Source: Lentibacillus juripiscarius JCM 12147 (GTDB lineage: Bacteria; Bacillota; Bacilli; Bacillales_D; Amphibacillaceae). Taken from it: a stretch of 64,000 nucleotides of DNA. This document shows, piece after piece, positions 50,066 through 61,589 of the stretch. A program made the position numbers and the translations under genes. The notes below the pieces were generated by a model, which saw only the letters and a list, made by a program, of their open reading frames with translations, did no database searches and was not told where the DNA came from. The number at the start of each line of letters is the position of its first letter. The first letter of the stretch is position 1. The DNA is taken from the NCBI GenBank assembly GCA_001311805.1, contig BBCA01000009.1, positions 11,970 to 75,969 of the forward strand, given 5' to 3'.

Positions 50066-51412
50066 TTATTCATCTTTCATTCCGAGCAGTTCATCTATCA
50101 CTGTGGCCACCTTGGAAGCGTATTTTTCACAATCCTCTTTCGTTGGGGCTTCAACCATGACACGTACTAGCGGCTCTGTTCCAGATGGACGCACAAGCAC
50201 GCGACCTTCCCCGCCCATTTCAGCCTCCACGTCATCAATCGCTTCCTGAATCTTTTGGTTTGTCATGGCCTTATGCTTATCGATAACCCGCACATTTTGT
50301 AGCACTTGCGGGTATATATCCATTTCTCCCGCTAGCTCAGACAGTGGCTTCCCTGTTTCCTTCATCACATTAACCAGCTGCAGGGCCGTCAACATCCCGT
50401 CACCAGTTGTGTTGTAATCGAGGAAAATGACGTGACCGGATTGCTCGCCACCGAGATTATACCCGCCTTTTCTCATTTCCTCCATTACATACCGGTCACC
50501 TACAGCTGTTTTATCACTGCGCATGCCATTTTCTTCGAGTGCTTTATAAAATCCAAGGTTGCTCATAACAGTGGAAACAACAGTTTGATGACGGAGCAAG
50601 CCTTTTTGATTCATATGTTTGCCGCAAATATACATAATCTGATCGCCGTCAACAATCGCTCCTTTTTCATCAACAGCAATCAGACGATCACCGTCCCCAT
50701 CGAAGGCAAGACCTGCATCAGCACCTTTTTCCCGTACAAATTTCTGCAATGCTTCAGGCTGTGTTGAACCGACACCATCATTAATGTTCAACCCATTCGG
50801 TGATGCACCAATCGAGTGGATTTCCGCCTCGAGGTCAGCAAACAAATGTGCTGCCAGACTAGAGGTCGAACCATGTGCACAGTCCAATGCAATTTCCAGT
50901 CCTTCAAAATCGTTGTCAATGGAATCTTTCAGGAAGGAGAGATACTTTTGTCCACCCTCAAAGTAATCGTTAACCACACCAATATCGGCACCGGACGGCC
51001 GGGGCAGGTTATCCCCTGCATCCATTAGCTGCTCGATTTCGTTTTCCTCTTCATCTGTTAATTTAAAACCGTCAGGACCAAAATTAATACCGTTATCTTC
51101 GACCGGGTTATGGGAGGCAGATATCATGACACCCGCTTCTGAATTCGTTGCTCTTGTCAAGTACGCAACGCCGGGCGTGGAAATAACTCCGAGACGCATC
51201 ACTTCCGCACCTATGGACAGCAGGCCAGCAACAAGTGCTCCCTCCAGCATGTGGCCGGACACCCGAGGATCCCGTCCAACCAGTACCTTTGGTTTTTCAG
51301 CACCTTTCGTCAGGGCATAACCACCGAATCGACCTAACTTATACGCCAATTCTGATGTCAATTCGGTATTAGCTACACCTCTAACACCATCTGTTCCAAA
51401 ATACTTTCCCAT
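50066..51412 (-). CDS. glmM: Phosphoglucosamine mutase
   Basis: 448 residues, intact. It interconverts glucosamine-6-P and glucosamine-1-P for UDP-GlcNAc synthesis. Seen: [13 protein letters not shown], the phosphoserine loop [19 protein letters not shown] (Ser near residue 100), the Mg loop [13 protein letters not shown] and the sugar loop GGEQSGH, with [14 protein letters not shown] at the end. GGAGAGG precedes ATG 51412. In Firmicutes GlmM binds and inhibits CdaA, encoded two genes upstream, so c-di-AMP and wall synthesis are linked in this operon. Confidence 0.97.
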   Translation of the reverse strand: MGKYFGTDGVRGVANTELTSELAYKLGRFGGYALTKGAEKPKVLVGRDPRVSGHMLEGALVAGLLSIGAEVMRLGVISTPGVAYLTRATNSEAGVMISASHNPVEDNGINFGPDGFKLTDEEENEIEQLMDAGDNLPRPSGADIGVVNDYFEGGQKYLSFLKDSIDNDFEGLEIALDCAHGSTSSLAAHLFADLEAEIHSIGASPNGLNINDGVGSTQPEALQKFVREKGADAGLAFDGDGDRLIAVDEKGAIVDGDQIMYICGKHMNQKGLLRHQTVVSTVMSNLGFYKALEENGMRSDKTAVGDRYVMEEMRKGGYNLGGEQSGHVIFLDYNTTGDGMLTALQLVNVMKETGKPLSELAGEMDIYPQVLQNVRVIDKHKAMTNQKIQEAIDDVEAEMGGEGRVLVRPSGTEPLVRVMVEAPTKEDCEKYASKVATVIDELLGMKDE

Positions 51413-51482
51413 GTTGTACCTCTCCTTTACTTCCGTTTCACCATGCTTACGAGCATTGACTGTACAAAGTTCCACTATTGCA

Positions 51483-52711
51483 TCACTGCGAAATTTCAAT
51501 TGTCACTTGTTCAAATTCACTTTTTATGTCTACATCTTCAGGTCCATCCACGGAAATAGAAACCTCATGCTCACCATTTTCCAGCCCCGCGGCATCCAGG
51601 GTGATACGAAAATCATCTTTAGAAACTTCACTGACACTGTTTTGACTGCCTGTTACAGTAATGTCCATTTCCGGACCATTCGGGTTGATAAATGTTATAT
51701 CTTGTCCATCATTAAGGTTTTCCGTGCTGATTGGAATATTTTCAAATGTTTTCGTCCGTTCCAGTTCGACTGTCACCTCAACCGAATCTTTTCCCGGAAC
51801 ATTTGCACCATCCGGCAGAGCCAGTCCAGCTTCTATCGTCCCTGATTCTGTTATATCAGCCAAGTTTATCTTTTCGGTTGATACTTCCTTTATATTCTGA
51901 AGTATTTTACTTGTTGCGAACACTTCCACTTCATCTATGTTAGCAGATATGGAGCCCAATGAATACCCATCCTGTAATTCACCAGCCGTCTCCACACTCA
52001 GTGGAACCGTTTTGCTTGGATTACTGATCTGAACGGAGACATTCACACTTGGCGGCTCTACGCGGGCGTTCAGCTCATTTCCTCTGGCGTCGTATACTTT
52101 CACAGGTACTTCACGGCTGTCAATGGACTCGTCGGCTTCTGCAACATCCACAAATGCCTTCACAATGGCAATCTGATCAATCACTTCTTTGGAGCTTGTG
52201 ACCGTTACCTGTTTCGGCTCCGTTTGTGAACTGTCAATCTGATATCCCTCTGGAAGCTTATTTCTATTAATATAATCAACAGCTATCGCAAAGTCCTTCG
52301 ATGCCCGTTCTTCTATTGTCACCTCAATCGTCTTCGGCTCAATATAGACGTCAATTCTTTGGGTATACCGGTATGCTTCAACTCAACCGTATGCGTACCT
52401 GGATCCAATCCTTCCAAATCTACATAGATGTCAAAGTTCTGATTTCGAGCTGTAGCTGTCAATGTACCTGTTGAACCTTCAAGTGAAACTGCAGCAAACT
52501 CAGGCACTCCGCTGACAACATATTTCTCCTCGTTAATCCGTATATTAACCGGGACATTCTCAATCGTCTGAATATCCGCGTTTGTGTTCGGGAGCAGTCG
52601 GGATTCATTTTGGTACTGATCCATCTCTACCTGCACAAACACATACAATGCAACAGCAAAAGCCAGGGAAATAGCACGAACAAACCATGGACTTTTAAAC
52701 CAATTATCCAT
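51483..52711 (-). CDS. cdaR: CdaA regulator (YbbR-domain protein), frameshifted
   Basis: About 410 residues. One N-terminal membrane helix ([19 protein letters not shown]) and then four extracytoplasmic YbbR repeats, each starting near a conserved ENVPVNIR / [10 protein letters not shown] / PSVNVSVQI / ENIPIST segment. A frame switch near 52350 separates the first repeat from the rest. It regulates the diadenylate cyclase CdaA at the membrane. The ATG overlaps the end of cdaA by 8 bp. Confidence 0.92.
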
Positions 52712-53526
52712 TCTTTTCCCCCCTCTGATGGCGTGACTTGGATTCAGAGGTTCTTAATGACAAGGACAGTTTTTCCCGGAGGTAATGGCGCAGGCCTTCC
52801 TGATCAAGATCCCGCTTCATCTCACCGTTTTCGGTACAGGATATGCCTCCTGTCTCCTCCGATACAACAATTGTAATAGCATCGGTGACTTCGCTGATAC
52901 CCATTGCTGCCCGGTGTCTGGTACCCAGCTCTTTTGAAATGAACGGGCTTTCAGACAATGGCAGGTAGCAGGCAGCCGCTGAAATTTCCTCCTCTTTGAT
53001 AATAACGGCCCCATCATGAAGCGGCGTATTGGGCGTAAAGATATTTGTCAGCAACTGATGGGTCAATTTACCGCCTATCGGAATTCCTGTCTCAGCATAA
53101 TCATCAATCCCGGTTTCACGCTCGATGGAGATCAGTGCACCAATTCGCCGCTTAGCCATGTATTGGCATGATTGAACAATCGCTTCCACTTTCTGCTCCA
53201 GCACTTCCTCCTCAGAGCTGGAACTTCGCGAGAAAATGTTCCCCCCGGCCAAGCTGTTCCAGTGCCCTTCTGAGTTCGGGCTGGAATAATATAATAATGA
53301 CAACAAAACCCCATTTAATGACTTGGTTTGTAATATATTGAATCGTATGGAGTTCGAATACGATGCTGAAAGCCCAGACAAGCAAAACCACGACAATCCC
53401 TTTCAACAGCTGAATTGCCTTGGTGCCTCTGATCAGCATAATTAACTTATACAAAACATACCAGACGAGAGCTATGTCTACGCCGATTCGAAGCAGGTCC
53501 AGAAATCCCCCATCAAGCACGTTCAC
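52704..53526 (-). CDS. cdaA: Membrane diadenylate cyclase CdaA, frameshifted
   Basis: About 274 residues. Three N-terminal helices (LLRIGVDIALVWYVLYKLIM, AIQLLKGIVVVLLVWAFSIV, WGFVVIIILFQPE) precede the DAC domain with RRIGALISIERETGIDDYAE, the DGA motif TPLHDGAVII and the RHR motif GTRHRAAMGISE. It makes c-di-AMP from two ATP and controls potassium and osmolyte uptake, including transport relevant to a halotolerant cell. One switch near 53215. First gene of cdaA-cdaR-glmM. Confidence 0.95.
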
Positions 53527-53733
53527 ACTTCCTTCCGCACATATGTACAGTAAACTGTACGATCTTCGCAGTCGTTTTTCATTATAACATATTTATTATT
53601 GTATCATGTTTTATAATAAGCGTAAAAATGAAGTGTTAAAGCATTCGCGATGGGATCCATTCACAAAAACCCGGATCATCTCCAGGCCTTTGTTCATGAT
53701 TCTATTGTTTTAAGGGGGTAATCCAAATTTGTT

Positions 53734-54375
53734 TCAATGAAAAAATACTTTTATGATGTCTTTCAAGTGAAACCACATCCATTCAAATAGCGCATCCACT
53801 TGTTTCAGTTCGCCATTCACTTCACCCGCGGAAGCCATGAGCCCTGATCCGTTACTCGCCTCGTCTGTTATTAATTCACCATTAACCAAGACGACATTCC
53901 CGTCAACCGTTCCGTCAATTCTTAGATTGCCATTTTTGACAATCAGTTCCCCTTCCACGGTTTCACCTTCTGGCACAATAACCGTATCACCACGAATAAC
54001 CAGATTTTCCTGTTTAGACACAACCAATGAATTGTTCTCATTCCATGCGGAGAGCACGCCGCCAAACATAAGAATCACGAAGATGGCCGCCGCTGTCAAT
54101 GCAGGATGTGTCTTAAACCAGCGCAAATACCCCATGCGTTTCTTTTCTTCCGGTAAGCGCTGCATCACTTTAGTTGTAAAATCGGCAGGCGCCGTGACCT
54201 GCTCTGTACTCTGGACGAGTGTAACCGCGCGTTTTAACTCATGGAAGTGTTTCTGGCAGAGCTCACAGCCTTGCAAATGGATACGTAACTGCTCTTCTTC
54301 CTGCCTAGTTATATCTCCATCTAAATATTTATGCATGAGTCCCACTGATTCTTTGCTGCAATTCAAGCTGATCAC
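53734..54375 (-). CDS. rsiW: Anti-sigma-W factor RsiW
   Basis: 213 residues, intact. The N-terminal zinc anti-sigma domain carries HLQGCELCQKHFHELK (H-x3-C-x2-C) near residue 33; one membrane helix (LTAAAIFVILMFGGVLSAW) near residue 95; outside is a repetitive polymer-like segment (EGETVEGELIVKNG, DGTVDGNVVLVNGE). It holds SigW inactive until cut by PrsW and RasP on envelope stress. It starts 6 bp after sigW. Confidence 0.92.
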   Translation of the reverse strand: MISLNCSKESVGLMHKYLDGDITRQEEEQLRIHLQGCELCQKHFHELKRAVTLVQSTEQVTAPADFTTKVMQRLPEEKKRMGYLRWFKTHPALTAAAIFVILMFGGVLSAWNENNSLVVSKQENLVIRGDTVIVPEGETVEGELIVKNGNLRIDGTVDGNVVLVNGELITDEASNGSGLMASAGEVNGELKQVDALFEWMWFHLKDIIKVFFH

Positions 54376-54381
54376 ACCCCT

Positions 54382-54944
54382 TTACACATGGCGAAGCTTC
54401 TTTCGCAATGCTTCGCGCCCTCGATGAATTCGTGTCTTCACGGTACCGAGCGGAACGTCTGTAATTTCACTGATTTCCTGGAGTGAAAACTCTTCCAAAT
54501 ACTTTAAGATGATAATGCTGCGATATTTCGGTGGAAGTCCGGCGATTGCCCGGTGAATAACTTCCTGAAGTTCCATCCCCTGTACTTCCTCCTCGGGGAG
54601 CCGATTACCCGCCGCAAGCTGTGAATATAGTGTCAGGCCGTCTGCCCCTTTAATCTCAGCATCCAGATAATAGTCAGGCTTTCGCTTGCGCATACGGTCT
54701 ATGGTCAAATTCGTTGCAATGCGGTACAGCCATGTCGGGAATTTCCGGTTTTCATCAAACGAATGGATATTAACATACACGCGGATAAATGTCTCCTGTG
54801 CGATATCTTCCGCTTCATACCTGTTCCCCAGCATCCGGTAGCAATGCTGAAAAATCTTATGCTGATAAAACTGACTATAGCTTCAAATGCGGCCTGGTCC
54901 CCTTTTTTGACCTGCTTTACTTTTTCTCTAATAATCCAGTCCAT
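54382..54944 (-). CDS. sigW: ECF sigma factor SigW, frameshifted
   Basis: About 188 residues. Region 2 is seen as KKGDQAAFEAIV, then (after a switch near 54865) RMLGNRYEAEDIAQETFIRV and FPTWLYRIATNLTIDRMRKR; region 4 as LPPKYRSIIILKYLEEFSLQ and DVPLGTVKTRIHRGREALRK. ATG 54944 with GGAGG is the start. It directs the antibiotic and cell-envelope stress regulon and reads its own promoter upstream. Confidence 0.95.
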
Positions 54945-54979
54945 CTTATGTACCTCCGCTAACCATGCGGTATTAACCA

Positions 54980-55006
54980 TACGGAATAACACCGTAAAAG
55001 GTTTCA
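54980..55006 (-). promoter_or_regulatory. Sigma-W autoregulatory promoter of sigW-rsiW
   Basis: On the minus strand TGAAAC (55001-55006) and CGTA (54980-54983) are 17 bp apart, matching the SigW consensus TGAAAC-N16/17-CGTA, 36 bp before sigW. Confidence 0.88.
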
Positions 55007-55083
55007 AAAAATAAAAGAATCGTTTAGTTCTCCAATAAAACGGGAATTTTCTTAGTATAGTATACTAGATAGGAGGGGCATTT

Positions 55084-55233
55084 GTGGATAAAAATTCAAT
55101 ATTATTGAAAAAGATTGAACAATGCCGGAAAGAAATGTTGAACATGAGCAGCCAATATGGACTGACTTCACAGGCAGTTATTCAATCCAGCCAACGATTA
55201 GACGAGCTATTGAATCAATACCAGAATGCCTGA
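55084..55233 (+). CDS. Spo0E-family aspartyl-phosphate phosphatase
   Basis: A 49-residue helical hairpin. KKIEQCRKEMLNMSSQYGLT is followed by the signature SSQRLDELLNQY (SQ-x-LD), the motif that inserts into the Spo0A active site. The family dephosphorylates Spo0A-P and delays sporulation. GGAGGGG stands 7 nt before GTG 55084. It is divergent from sigW and too short for most gene finders. Intact. Confidence 0.88.
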   Translation: MDKNSILLKKIEQCRKEMLNMSSQYGLTSQAVIQSSQRLDELLNQYQNA

Positions 55234-55384
55234 GGCAACAAATGAAGAAAAAGAACAAATGAAAGACAAGACATTGGGGGAATTCGATGTCCTTTCATAA
55301 TAACCTCAGCCCGATATAGAAATAGACAGCACAAAAGACACCCAATCATATGGATGGATGCCTTTTAACAGACTATCTTTTTGT

Positions 55385-56286
55385 TTACTTCAGTTTCTCA
55401 CCAAACAGTGTTCCTATCAAACCGACTGCCATGGTGGCTGTTTTATTTTTATCATCCAGGATTGGATTTACTTCCACAAACTCTGCTGATGTAAGAATTT
55501 CCGATTCAGCCAGCATTTCCATTGCTAAATGACTCTCACGGTACGACAAACCGCCAATTACTGGCGTCCCTACACCAGGTGCTTCTTCCGGATCCAGTCC
55601 ATCCAAATCAAGACTCAAATGAACACCATCCGTTCGCTCCCGCAAGTACTCAATTGCCTCGTTCATCACTTGAGACATCCCCATTCGATCAATTTCATGC
55701 ATCGAATAGACGTTCATTCCTTTTTCCTGGATTAATTCTCTTTCACCCGGATCGAGTGAACGCGCACCAATTATAACAACATTTTCAGGTTTGACCTTAG
55801 GCGTGTAATCAAGAATTGTTGTAAGCTTTTCATGACCAATACCAAGACTGACTGCAAGTGGCATCCCATGTATGTTTCCCGATGGTGATGTGTCACCTGA
55901 ATTAAGATCGCCATGTGCGTCGTACCAGATAACACCAAGGTTTTCATGATGCTTAGCCACACCTGCCAGACTGCCGATTGCAATACTGTGATCCCCACCA
56001 AGCACCAATGGAAAGCTGCCTTTCTCCATTTCCTGGTCTACCAGTTCAGCAAGTTTCTGGTTACTTTCGGCGACTTGCTGCAAATTCCGCAAATTTCCAT
56101 CCTGTACTTCGTTCTTCCCGTCCGGACGGAAACCGGAACATTGCCCAAATCCGAAATATGATACTGCAAGTTTTCCAGCCGTTCGGTAACACCGGCATAC
56201 CGTATGGCACTCGGACCCATATCCACACCGCGCCTGTTTTGGCCAAGATCCATTGGGACACCAATAATCGACATATTTTGCTTCAT
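55385..56286 (-). CDS. rocF: Arginase, frameshifted
   Basis: About 300 residues, hydrolysing arginine to ornithine and urea. Manganese ligands are in [32 protein letters not shown] and [15 protein letters not shown]; the end [12 protein letters not shown] is conserved. A switch near 56110 joins the first 60 residues ([20 protein letters not shown]). In Bacilli rocF commonly lies next to sigW as here. No RocR-type regulator in the window. Confidence 0.95.
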
Positions 56287-56416
56287 TTTAATTGCCTCCC
56301 CTCAGCTTTATTGTAGCCAAAAGGAAGCAATGACTCAACTCGACAAAAACTGAATATATATGCAATATTTACTTAGGTGGCATCTGATATGATAACCAAT
56401 GAAGAATTCCGGCAAT

Positions 56417-56453
56417 TAAAAAAGCAGGCATGCCGCATGAGGCATTGCCTGCT
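56417..56453 (-). terminator. Terminator of the mevalonate operon
   Basis: The strong minus-strand stem AGCAGGCA...TGCCTGCT, extended inside by TGCC/GGCA, is followed by TTTTTTAATT. It overlaps the mvaK2 stop codon. Confidence 0.92.
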
Positions 56454-57549
56454 ATATGATGGAAGCACCAGTCATGCACGGACGCATTTCCAGCGGCTGA
56501 ATTCCTTCTCGTTTCCATGCCTCCATCAACTGGTCCGCTCTTTCCCTTGAAGGCATGAAAGCAATTCCGCAGTCGCCGCCGCCAGCACCAGATGGCTTTC
56601 CCGCGCCACCGTATGCCTCCGCAAGGTCACATAGTGCAGTGAGCCTCGGGGTTTCGATCGCAACATTTTGCATTCCTGCCAAGTACCTTCAAGGCTCTCC
56701 TGTTTTGTCTGATACCTTCTAAAACTGATGCTGAATCCCCTGTGTTAAGCCCCTGTAAAAAGATAGTTACCGCCTGTTTGCTGCCAGTTAAAAAATCGTT
56801 ATACAACTCGGGAGAAGATGTTTTGAGCATGGAGATTTTCCCGACTAGCTCAGACGTTGACGCCGGTGAGCCGGTCCAGCCAATGCACATATAACTATCT
56901 TCCGGCAATTGTGCAGGTTCGACCGAGAAATATGGCCAATCGTTTTGCACAAGTTCTGTGATGCTCGCTGAAGACTTATATGCTTCCTTTAGCCAATCGG
57001 CCTGAAAAGAAGAATACTCCAGCCATCCCCCATAGGAAGACGCAGCTACATCAGCGCCGGAACCACTCCCTTGCGTAATGACATGGGAAACGGCAGCTAA
57101 CTTAAAAACCAATGTTTCCGGTGGCTTTTCAGGAAGAAACCTGGCAAGCATTGCAAAACAGCAGAGGTGACAGCTGCAGCACTTGAGCCGAGACCATATT
57201 TGCGGCCGGAAGCGTCATCCAATTCACTGCGGATCGACAGGTGAAAGTTGAGCGGCGTATAGTTGTTTTCCCGTAAATATGTATAAACAACGGACATCGC
57301 ATTTTCGACAAATTGCACGCGGGTGTCATCAGTTTTAATACGGACAGCCCCCGCTTCATACGTCCAGGCCAATCCGTACAGATCAAAGGTTTCAAGGGAA
57401 AGGCGGTTCTCATCACTTTCTTCCAGCCTCGCATAAACAAAGCGGTCAACTGCCATGACGGCCAGTTTCTGATAAGGCTCAAGCACAGCAAACTCCCCCG
57501 CAATCATCAGCTTGCCGGGGACGCGTACTTTTAATGTTGAATTAGGCAA
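56452..57549 (-). CDS. mvaK2: Phosphomevalonate kinase, frameshifted
   Basis: About 365 residues of the GHMP family, converting mevalonate-5-P to the diphosphate. Seen: VRVPGKLMIAGEFAVLEPYQ, ATP loop RKYGLGSSAAAVTSAV, SGSGADVAASSYGGWLEY, IGWTGSPASTSELVG and the C-terminal GKPSGAGGGDCGIAF. Two frame switches (near 57130 and 56650). The first TTG (57558) abuts AGGAG, so TTG 57549, 9 nt from it, is preferred. Last gene of mvaA-mvaK1-mvaD-mvaK2. Confidence 0.93.
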
Positions 57550-57561
57550 GACGTTCAACTC

Positions 57562-58538
57562 CTACATGCAGGTTACTCCCTGTCCAGCTTTACTCATAAT
57601 GACATCATGGACGCCCGGAATGGAACGGAGCTTTTGCCGTACTATTTCCTCATATTCCGGCAAGTAAAGGACCTTGACATTCGGTCCGGCATCAATCGTG
57701 AAGTAAGCCGGTACCCCGTCAGCCCTTAATGCCCGTACAGCTTCCATAATCAGGAGTGTTGTATTCTGCCAGTACATAAATGGCGGATCGGCCGCCAATG
57801 TTGTTGCATGCATCCGCAGACAGTTGGCCTCGGCTATCGACCCGACTTTCTCAAAGTCCTTCCGCATAATTCCATCTTTTATCGCGGCAAGGTCAGCCGG
57901 GATGCTTTCCACCCAGCTCGGATAAAAGGGGATGTGTCCACTGTGCGCTTCATCCCTTCCCTGCTCAGTACCTTTTGGCGTCCGAAGACAGAACAGCAGC
58001 GGCCACTCTAATGTCCCAATGGTCTGGAGGAGTTACCTGGACAGCATATGAATCAGATCCATCCGCCCTTGTCCCTTTTTCCCACTCGACAAAACCACCA
58101 TAAACCGAACGGCACGCGGAGCCTGAACCTTGTCTAGTCAGCGCGGATAATTCCTGATTGCTGCACTCCAGGCCAAGTGCCCTTGCTGCAGCCGCGGCCA
58201 ATGCAGCAAAGCCTGAAGCAGATGATGCAAATCCGGCAGCAGTCGGCACATGGTTAACCGAATGAATTTCCGCATAAGTACCTTCTTTGCCCGCCTTTTT
58301 CCGTATCCGGTCCAGAAATGATACAACTCGGTTACGTTCACCGCCGGAAACTGCTTCATCATTCAAATAGAAAACATCCTCTGTCCAATCATCATGGAAC
58401 TCAACAGTTGTTTCTGTATAAAAGCCATCCAATGTCAATGACAGGCTGTTATTCATTGGAAGTATGAGCGACTCATCCCGTTTTCCCCAATATTTAATTA
58501 AGGCAATATTCGTATGGGCTTTAGCTGTTGTCTTCATG
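57562..58538 (-). CDS. mvaD: Diphosphomevalonate decarboxylase, frameshifted
   Basis: About 325 residues. It decarboxylates mevalonate-5-diphosphate to isopentenyl diphosphate. KAHTNIALIKYWGKRDESLI, LPMNNSLSLTLDGFYT, the ATP loop PTAAGFASSASGFAALA, the GSGSACRSVYGGFVEWEKG motif with the catalytic Arg, and, after a switch near 57955, YFTIDAGPNVKVLY with the catalytic Asp. GGGAG lies before ATG 58538. It is 27 bp after mvaK1. Confidence 0.95.
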
Positions 58539-58564
58539 TTTACGACTCCCTTTTTCCATTCCAT

Positions 58565-59528
58565 CTAGTCCGTCTTTTTATTCAGTGCGAAAGACCATAC
58601 AGCGTGTGCCCCAAATTTCTTCAGTTTTTCGCAAAGCTGTCTGGAGTGCACCTCATTGCGGGCCAGTGCAATCACACAGCCGCCATTGCCGCCTCCTGTT
58701 AATTTGGCGCCAAGTGCCCCCTCCTGACGGGCAAAATAAATCAGCCTGTTCAGACCGGCATCACTTACACCAAGTGCCTCCAGTTCCTTCTGTGCTTCGT
58801 TCAGCATCTGGCCAAGCAGGTTCTTGCTCGCACTTTCCAAAGCACTCCTGGCACGGTGTGTAATATCCCCAAGCCGCTCTAACTTTGATTGAATTCGTTT
58901 CGGTGCAGATTTAATCAGCTTGCCTACGGATTCAACAGCCAGACGTGTATCGCCCATCCGGCCTGAGTCTGCAACGATAAAGTGAAAATCACCTTGAGGT
59001 TCTATCCGATCAATCGGCTGTTCTTTTTCATACCAGACCGGAAGCTCAGATGTAATGGTCAGTGTATCAATTCCACTGGGCTCCCCATGGGCATACCGTT
59101 CCGAAATGTCGGCCAATTCAAGAATATCTTCCTCCGTATATTCCCGATCCGCATAAGCGAAAAGATCGTATGACTGCGATTGCTACCGATGCACTGGACC
59201 CAAGACCTTTTCCGGGTGGTATGGAAGATTTAATGCGAATCAGCAAGTCTTCGCATGGTAAATCAAGCTTTCTCAACGTGGCTCGTATACAATTCGCCAA
59301 CCCATCCAGCGACTCAGGAGCTGATGCAATCGGTCCATGATAGAACGTACTGTCCATCTTCACCGAACCTGGAACATAATCAACGACTGCCTCCACTCCT
59401 ACTAAAGGAAAAGGGAGTGCAATTGCCGGCTGTCCGTGTACAACCGCATGTTCCCCGATAAGGATTAATTTACTATGAGCTACACCAATAGCTGTTTGTA
59501 CGGAAGTTGTCGCTTTTTCTGCACTCAT
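58565..59528 (-). CDS. mvaK1: Mevalonate kinase, frameshifted
   Basis: About 321 residues, GHMP family, phosphorylating mevalonate. Seen: AHSKLILIGEHAVVHGQPAI, ATP loop IPPGKGLGSSASVAIAV, SERYAHGEPSGIDTLT with the catalytic Asp, VADSGRMGDTRLAVESV and AKLTGGGNGGCVIAL. One T is missing near 59167; with it the halves join as IRSLFAYADREYTEED. The ATG overlaps the mvaA stop (ATGA). Confidence 0.95.
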
Positions 59529-60813
59529 TTTTTATACTCTTCCACCAATCTTTAGCTTTTCCGACACGGATTTCATTTTCTTGAATCAAACGTTGCGATA
59601 TCACATCTATCATCTCCCCTGTGGCTCCTGCTGCAATGGCTACGGATCTGGAATGCAAAGCCATATGCCCCTTCTGGATTCCGTCTGTTGCTAAAGCCTT
59701 TAATGCCCCGAGGTTTTGGGCAAGTCCAACAGCTACAATAACTTGCGCAAGTTCCTGTGCTGAATCAACATTTAAAAGTTTATGAGCAATGCTGGATATC
59801 GGGTGAACACGAATCGATCCACCTACCGTCCCAACTGACATTGGCAGTTCCAGTTCACCAATTAGATTGCCCTCGTCATCCTTGGACCATTCTGTCATGG
59901 AGGTATACCGGCCATTACGTGCCGCATGTGCATGGGCTCCAGCTTCCACTGCACGCCAGTCATTGCCTGTTGCAATCACAACCGGGTCAATTCCGTTCAT
60001 AATACCTTTGTTATGCGTCACTGCACGATACGGATCAGATGCCGCGAATTCATACGCATGAATGACACCATCCCGCACCTCTTCGCCGGAAAACTCTTCC
60101 GACCCAAGCAAATCAGTTGGTATAACACAGCGCGCGCGTGCAAGACAACGATCCGGGTAGTTGGAAAGAATTCGTAAATAGACTTTTCCGCCTGTTAATT
60201 CCTCAACTGTTGGAGCCAGGGACTCAACCATCGTATTAATGATATTCGCTCCCATGGCATCACACGTATTAATATATATATGGAGGACGAGCATTTGACT
60301 ATACTTCGAACCCGGCTCTTCATTCAGGATTCTGACATCCAAATCCTCTGCACCACCACCCCTGTTCACTAAACTAGGGTATGCAGCATTCACAGCATTA
60401 ATCAAATTATCTTTTTCATGTAAAATAGCTTCTTTCGCTATATAAAAATCCTGGCATCCGACTACTTGGATCTGGCCAATCATGACACGATCAGTCGCCT
60501 CCGTTGTGAACCCGCCTGCATTCCTGACAATTTTGGCAATATGACTTGCAGAGGCAACAACTGATGGTTCCTCAATCGCCATCGGCACAACGAAATCCTT
60601 GTCATTAATCAAAAAGTTCAGTCCTAGTCCCAGAGGAAGCGGGAATGTACCCACAACATTTTCTATCATGTTATCAGCGGTATCCGTTGACAACGCTTCT
60701 TTGGAGAATAGATACGCTGTGTCCTCTTCCGTAAAACTCTCCATTTTCGCAAGCAATTCCCGCCGCTGTTCAACGGTCATATTATAAAAGCCAGGAATCC
60801 TGGAAGTCTGCAT
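59525..60813 (-). CDS. mvaA: HMG-CoA reductase, class II, frameshifted near the end
   Basis: About 429 residues, reducing HMG-CoA to mevalonate. Catalytic residues of the class II enzyme are visible: Glu in NMIENVVGTFPLPLG, Lys in AVTHNKGIMNGIDPV, the Asp just after it and His in KGHMALHSR; DAMGANIINTMVE and SVGTVGGSIRVHP are also conserved. A switch near 59552 restores a short charged end (EEYKK). First gene of the mevalonate operon; HMG-CoA synthase (mvaS) is not in the window. Confidence 0.95.
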
Positions 60814-61034
60814 GCCATCTCATCCTTTTACCAACTTATTATACGGCAATAAACACGATTTGTTTATGATTCAACTGTGTCTATTATGTAAAAAACAGCA
60901 TAAAATGCAAATAAACAAGGCTGTTGGCAATCATAACGACCTTGTTTATTTTCCATTATAATATGTGTTATGGATTTCCGCTAGCATTTTTTAATATCGA
61001 TGAGATTTGGAGGATTCCGCCGCCCCTAGCTAGT

Positions 61035-61067
61035 CCTTGTTTCCTTTAATCCTAATCAGAAACAAGG
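61035..61067 (-). terminator. Stem-loop at the end of the tRNA operon
   Basis: CCTTGTTT / AAACAAGG is an 8-bp stem with one internal mismatch pair beyond; a second CCTTGTTT / AAACAAGG pair lies at about 60923-60955 with a T-rich end. Together they probably stop the rrn-tRNA transcript before mvaA. Confidence 0.5.
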
Positions 61068-61104
61068 GGAACCGAGAGGTGAGAATCCGACATATCTTCT
61101 TTGA

Positions 61105-61177
61105 TGAGCCATGGAGGATTCGAACCTCCGACCCTCTGATTAAAAGTCAGATGCTCTGCCAGCTGAGCTAATGGCTC
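61105..61177 (-). tRNA. tRNA-Lys(TTT)
   Basis: Acceptor GAGCCAT / ATGGCTC, anticodon loop CTTTTAA, TpsiC GGTTCGAAT. No CCA encoded. Last tRNA of the array. Confidence 0.97.
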
Positions 61178-61295
61178 CTGTTGGGCATTTGGTCTATTAT
61201 AGAGTGGATCACCTGATGGTCTGTTGCATCAGACAGACCTGACAATCGTTTAACGTACAGGCAGCATTTACTGAAAAGCAGACCAAATAAAAAGA

Positions 61296-61367
61296 CTGGG
61301 CTACCAGGATTCGAACCTGGGAATCACGGGATCAAAACCCGATGCCTTACCGCTTGGCTATAGCCCA
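61296..61367 (-). tRNA. tRNA-Gln(TTG)
   Basis: Acceptor TGGGCTA / TAGCCCA with discriminator G, anticodon loop TTTTGAT, TpsiC GGTTCGAAT. Confidence 0.97.
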
Positions 61368-61377
61368 ATGTAACATA

Positions 61378-61462
61378 TGGTGGAGGGGGAGAGATTCGAA
61401 CTCCCGAACCCTGAGGGAGCGGATTTACAGTCCGCCGCGTTTAGCCACTTCGCTACCCCTCC
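61378..61462 (-). tRNA. tRNA-Tyr(GTA)
   Basis: Acceptor GGAGGGG / CCCCTCC, anticodon loop CTGTAAA, long variable arm (class II), encoded CCA. Confidence 0.97.
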
Positions 61463-61513
61463 GTAGTTATTATAACTGATTTCTTAAGAATTTATACATC
61501 AAAATTAAATAAA

Positions 61514-61589
61514 TGGTGCCGGCCAGAGGACTTGAACCCCCAACCTACTGATTACAAGTCAGTTGCTCTGCCAGTTGAGCTAGGCCGGC
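61514..61589 (-). tRNA. tRNA-Thr(TGT)
   Basis: Acceptor GCCGGCC / GGCCGGC, anticodon loop CTTGTAA, TpsiC GGTTCAAGT, encoded CCA. Its 5' third is duplicated at 61721-61750. Confidence 0.97.
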
